Shown here piece by piece: positions 5,535 to 6,261 of a stretch of 6,261 bases of DNA. This DNA is from Faeciplasma avium (GTDB lineage: Bacteria; Bacillota; Clostridia; Oscillospirales; Ruminococcaceae), in NCBI GenBank assembly GCA_018713505.1, contig DVOL01000050.1, positions 1 to 6,261 of the forward strand. Direction: 5' to 3'. Numbering within the stretch: the stretch's first letter is position 1; every line of letters begins with the position of its first letter. The position numbers and the translations under genes are program-made. The notes under the pieces were generated by a model, which saw nothing but the letters and a program-made list of their open reading frames with translations, made no database searches and was not told the DNA's origin.

Positions 5535-5560
5535 GGCTGACTATACCCGGCTTTGCAGCC
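5535..5560 (+). promoter_or_regulatory. Possible short hairpin in the ATPase leader
   Basis: GGCTG (5535-5539) and CAGCC (5556-5560) can pair around a 16-base loop. A competing pair, GACTA (5539-5543) with TAGTC (5561-5565), is also possible. Both stems are short, and no T run or known riboswitch core is visible. Confidence 0.2.
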
Positions 5561-5572
5561 TAGTCTATATAT

Positions 5573-5579
5573 AAAGGGA
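5573..5579 (+). promoter_or_regulatory. Ribosome binding site for the TTG start of the ATPase
   Basis: AAAGGGA ends eight bases before TTG 5588-5590; GAGG (5581-5584) is closer but is only three bases away. An in-frame TAG at 5561-5563 limits how far upstream the gene can begin, and no ATG or GTG lies between it and the TTG. Confidence 0.65.
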
Positions 5580-5587
5580 CGAGGAAG

Positions 5588-6261
5588 TTGAAGGTAGTAT
5601 TAAAGAATCTCACAAAGATATTTCCAGGCAGGACTAAAAAATCGGAGCAGGTGGTCGCTGTTGATAACCTCGACCTCGAGCTGCCCGACGGTAAGCTCGT
5701 AGGACTGCTGGGACCCTCCGGCTGCGGAAAGAGCACCGCTCTGTATATGATATGCGGTCTTGAGACTCCCACAAGCGGAGAAATCTATTTCGGCGAGGAG
5801 AATGTCACCAAGCTCCCGGCGGAGGAGAGGGGAGTAGGGCTTGTTTTCCAGAACTACGCTCTTTATCCCCATATGAGCGTAAGGCAGAATATAATGTTCC
5901 CGTTAGGAAACCTCAAGGGCAGCGCAAGGCTTTCAAAGCAGGAGATGGAAAGGCGGGTGGAGGAGGCTGCAAGCCTTGTCCAGATAGACTCCCTTCTGGA
6001 CAGGAAGCCGAGCGAGCTTTCAGGAGGTCAGCAGCAGCGTGTCGCAATAGCGAGGGCGCTTGTCAAGATGCCGAGGGTCCTTCTTCTGGACGAGCCGCTT
6101 TCAAATCTCGACGCCAGATTAAGGCTCAAGACCAGAGAGGAGATTAAAAGAATCCAGAACGAGACGGGGATAACCACCGTCTTTGTCACCCATGACCAGG
6201 AGGAGGCAATGAGCATCTCCGATGTCATAATAGTCATGAAGCAGGGAGTCGTTCAGCAGGT
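5588..6261 (+). CDS. ABC importer ATPase, UgpC/MalK/MsmK type (3' end outside window), TTG start
   Basis: The frame starts at TTG 5588-5590 and runs off the window after 224 whole codons; the family is usually about 360-380 residues. The next start-like codon, GTG at residue 22, would remove the first strand. All ATPase motifs are intact: Walker A GPSGCGKST (42-50), Q-loop with Gln88 in VFQNYALYP, signature LSGGQQQR (144-151), Walker B VLLLDEP (164-170), D-loop SNLD (172-175) and the H-loop His202 in VTHDQEEA. LSGGQQQRVAIARAL and SNLDARLR are typical of the CUT1 sugar/glycerol-phosphate ATPases, which work at the inner face of the membrane. The missing C-terminal part should be the regulatory OB-like (TOBE/MalK) domain. 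It is transcribed away from the permeases but from the same control region, so it most likely powers that importer; one such ATPase can also serve several importers, as MsmX does in Bacillus. Confidence 0.93.
   Translation, partial: MKVVLKNLTKIFPGRTKKSEQVVAVDNLDLELPDGKLVGLLGPSGCGKSTALYMICGLETPTSGEIYFGEENVTKLPAEERGVGLVFQNYALYPHMSVRQNIMFPLGNLKGSARLSKQEMERRVEEAASLVQIDSLLDRKPSELSGGQQQRVAIARALVKMPRVLLLDEPLSNLDARLRLKTREEIKRIQNETGITTVFVTHDQEEAMSISDVIIVMKQGVVQQ

Noticed and set aside
5560..5872. Minus-strand open frames opposite the ATPase gene
   Set aside because: The plus-strand frame carries Walker A and the Q-loop over the same bases, so these are shadows.
1997..6261. The importer region as a horizontally acquired island
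   Set aside because: No integrase, tRNA, terminal repeats or sharp base-composition change is visible. The transporter genes use codons like the neighbouring methyltransferase.

Overview
The window looks like chromosomal DNA of a Gram-positive, Clostridia-type bacterium (Oscillospiraceae or a relative is my guess). Supporting signs are strong GGAGG-type ribosome sites, sigma-A promoters with 17-bp spacers, two lipobox (L-x-x-C) lipoproteins, GTG and TTG starts, frequent AGG/AGA arginine codons, and a DUF6440-type small protein. No rRNA, tRNA, insertion sequence, CRISPR array or phage gene is visible.

Layout, left to right. (1) 1-393, + strand: the C-terminal end of an RlmL/YpsC-type rRNA methyltransferase. 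(2) 394-582: a convergent intergenic region with several RNA hairpins, including a clear minus-strand terminator. (3) 583-768, - strand: a 61-residue DUF6440-like protein. (4) 907-1743, - strand: an acidic-linker lipoprotein with two OB-fold-like halves, its own near-consensus promoter and its own terminator. (5) 1997-5381, - strand: a three-gene ABC importer operon, transcribed permease 1 (UgpA/MalF type), permease 2 (UgpE/MalG type), then the solute-binding lipoprotein (UgpB type). (6) 5382-5587: a compact divergent control region. (7) 5588 to the window edge, + strand: the importer's ATPase (UgpC/MalK/MsmK type), cut off after residue 224.

The four importer genes together supply every part of a CUT1-family uptake system: a membrane-tethered binding protein captures solute outside the cell, the two permeases form the channel, and the ATPase drives transport from the cytoplasm. 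Glycerol-3-phosphate or a related glycerophosphodiester is the best guess for substrate, but an oligosaccharide cannot be excluded. The ATPase is transcribed away from the other three genes. Both promoters are packed into about 80 bp, their -35 boxes lie in a perfect 10-bp inverted repeat, and a 14-bp direct repeat overlaps both promoters, so the two arms are probably co-regulated.

Nothing here is clearly a new biological system. The points most worth checking are the control region with its candidate operator, the binding protein's C-terminal membrane helix in addition to its lipid anchor, the structured RNA downstream of the DUF6440 gene, and the tandem OB-fold lipoprotein.
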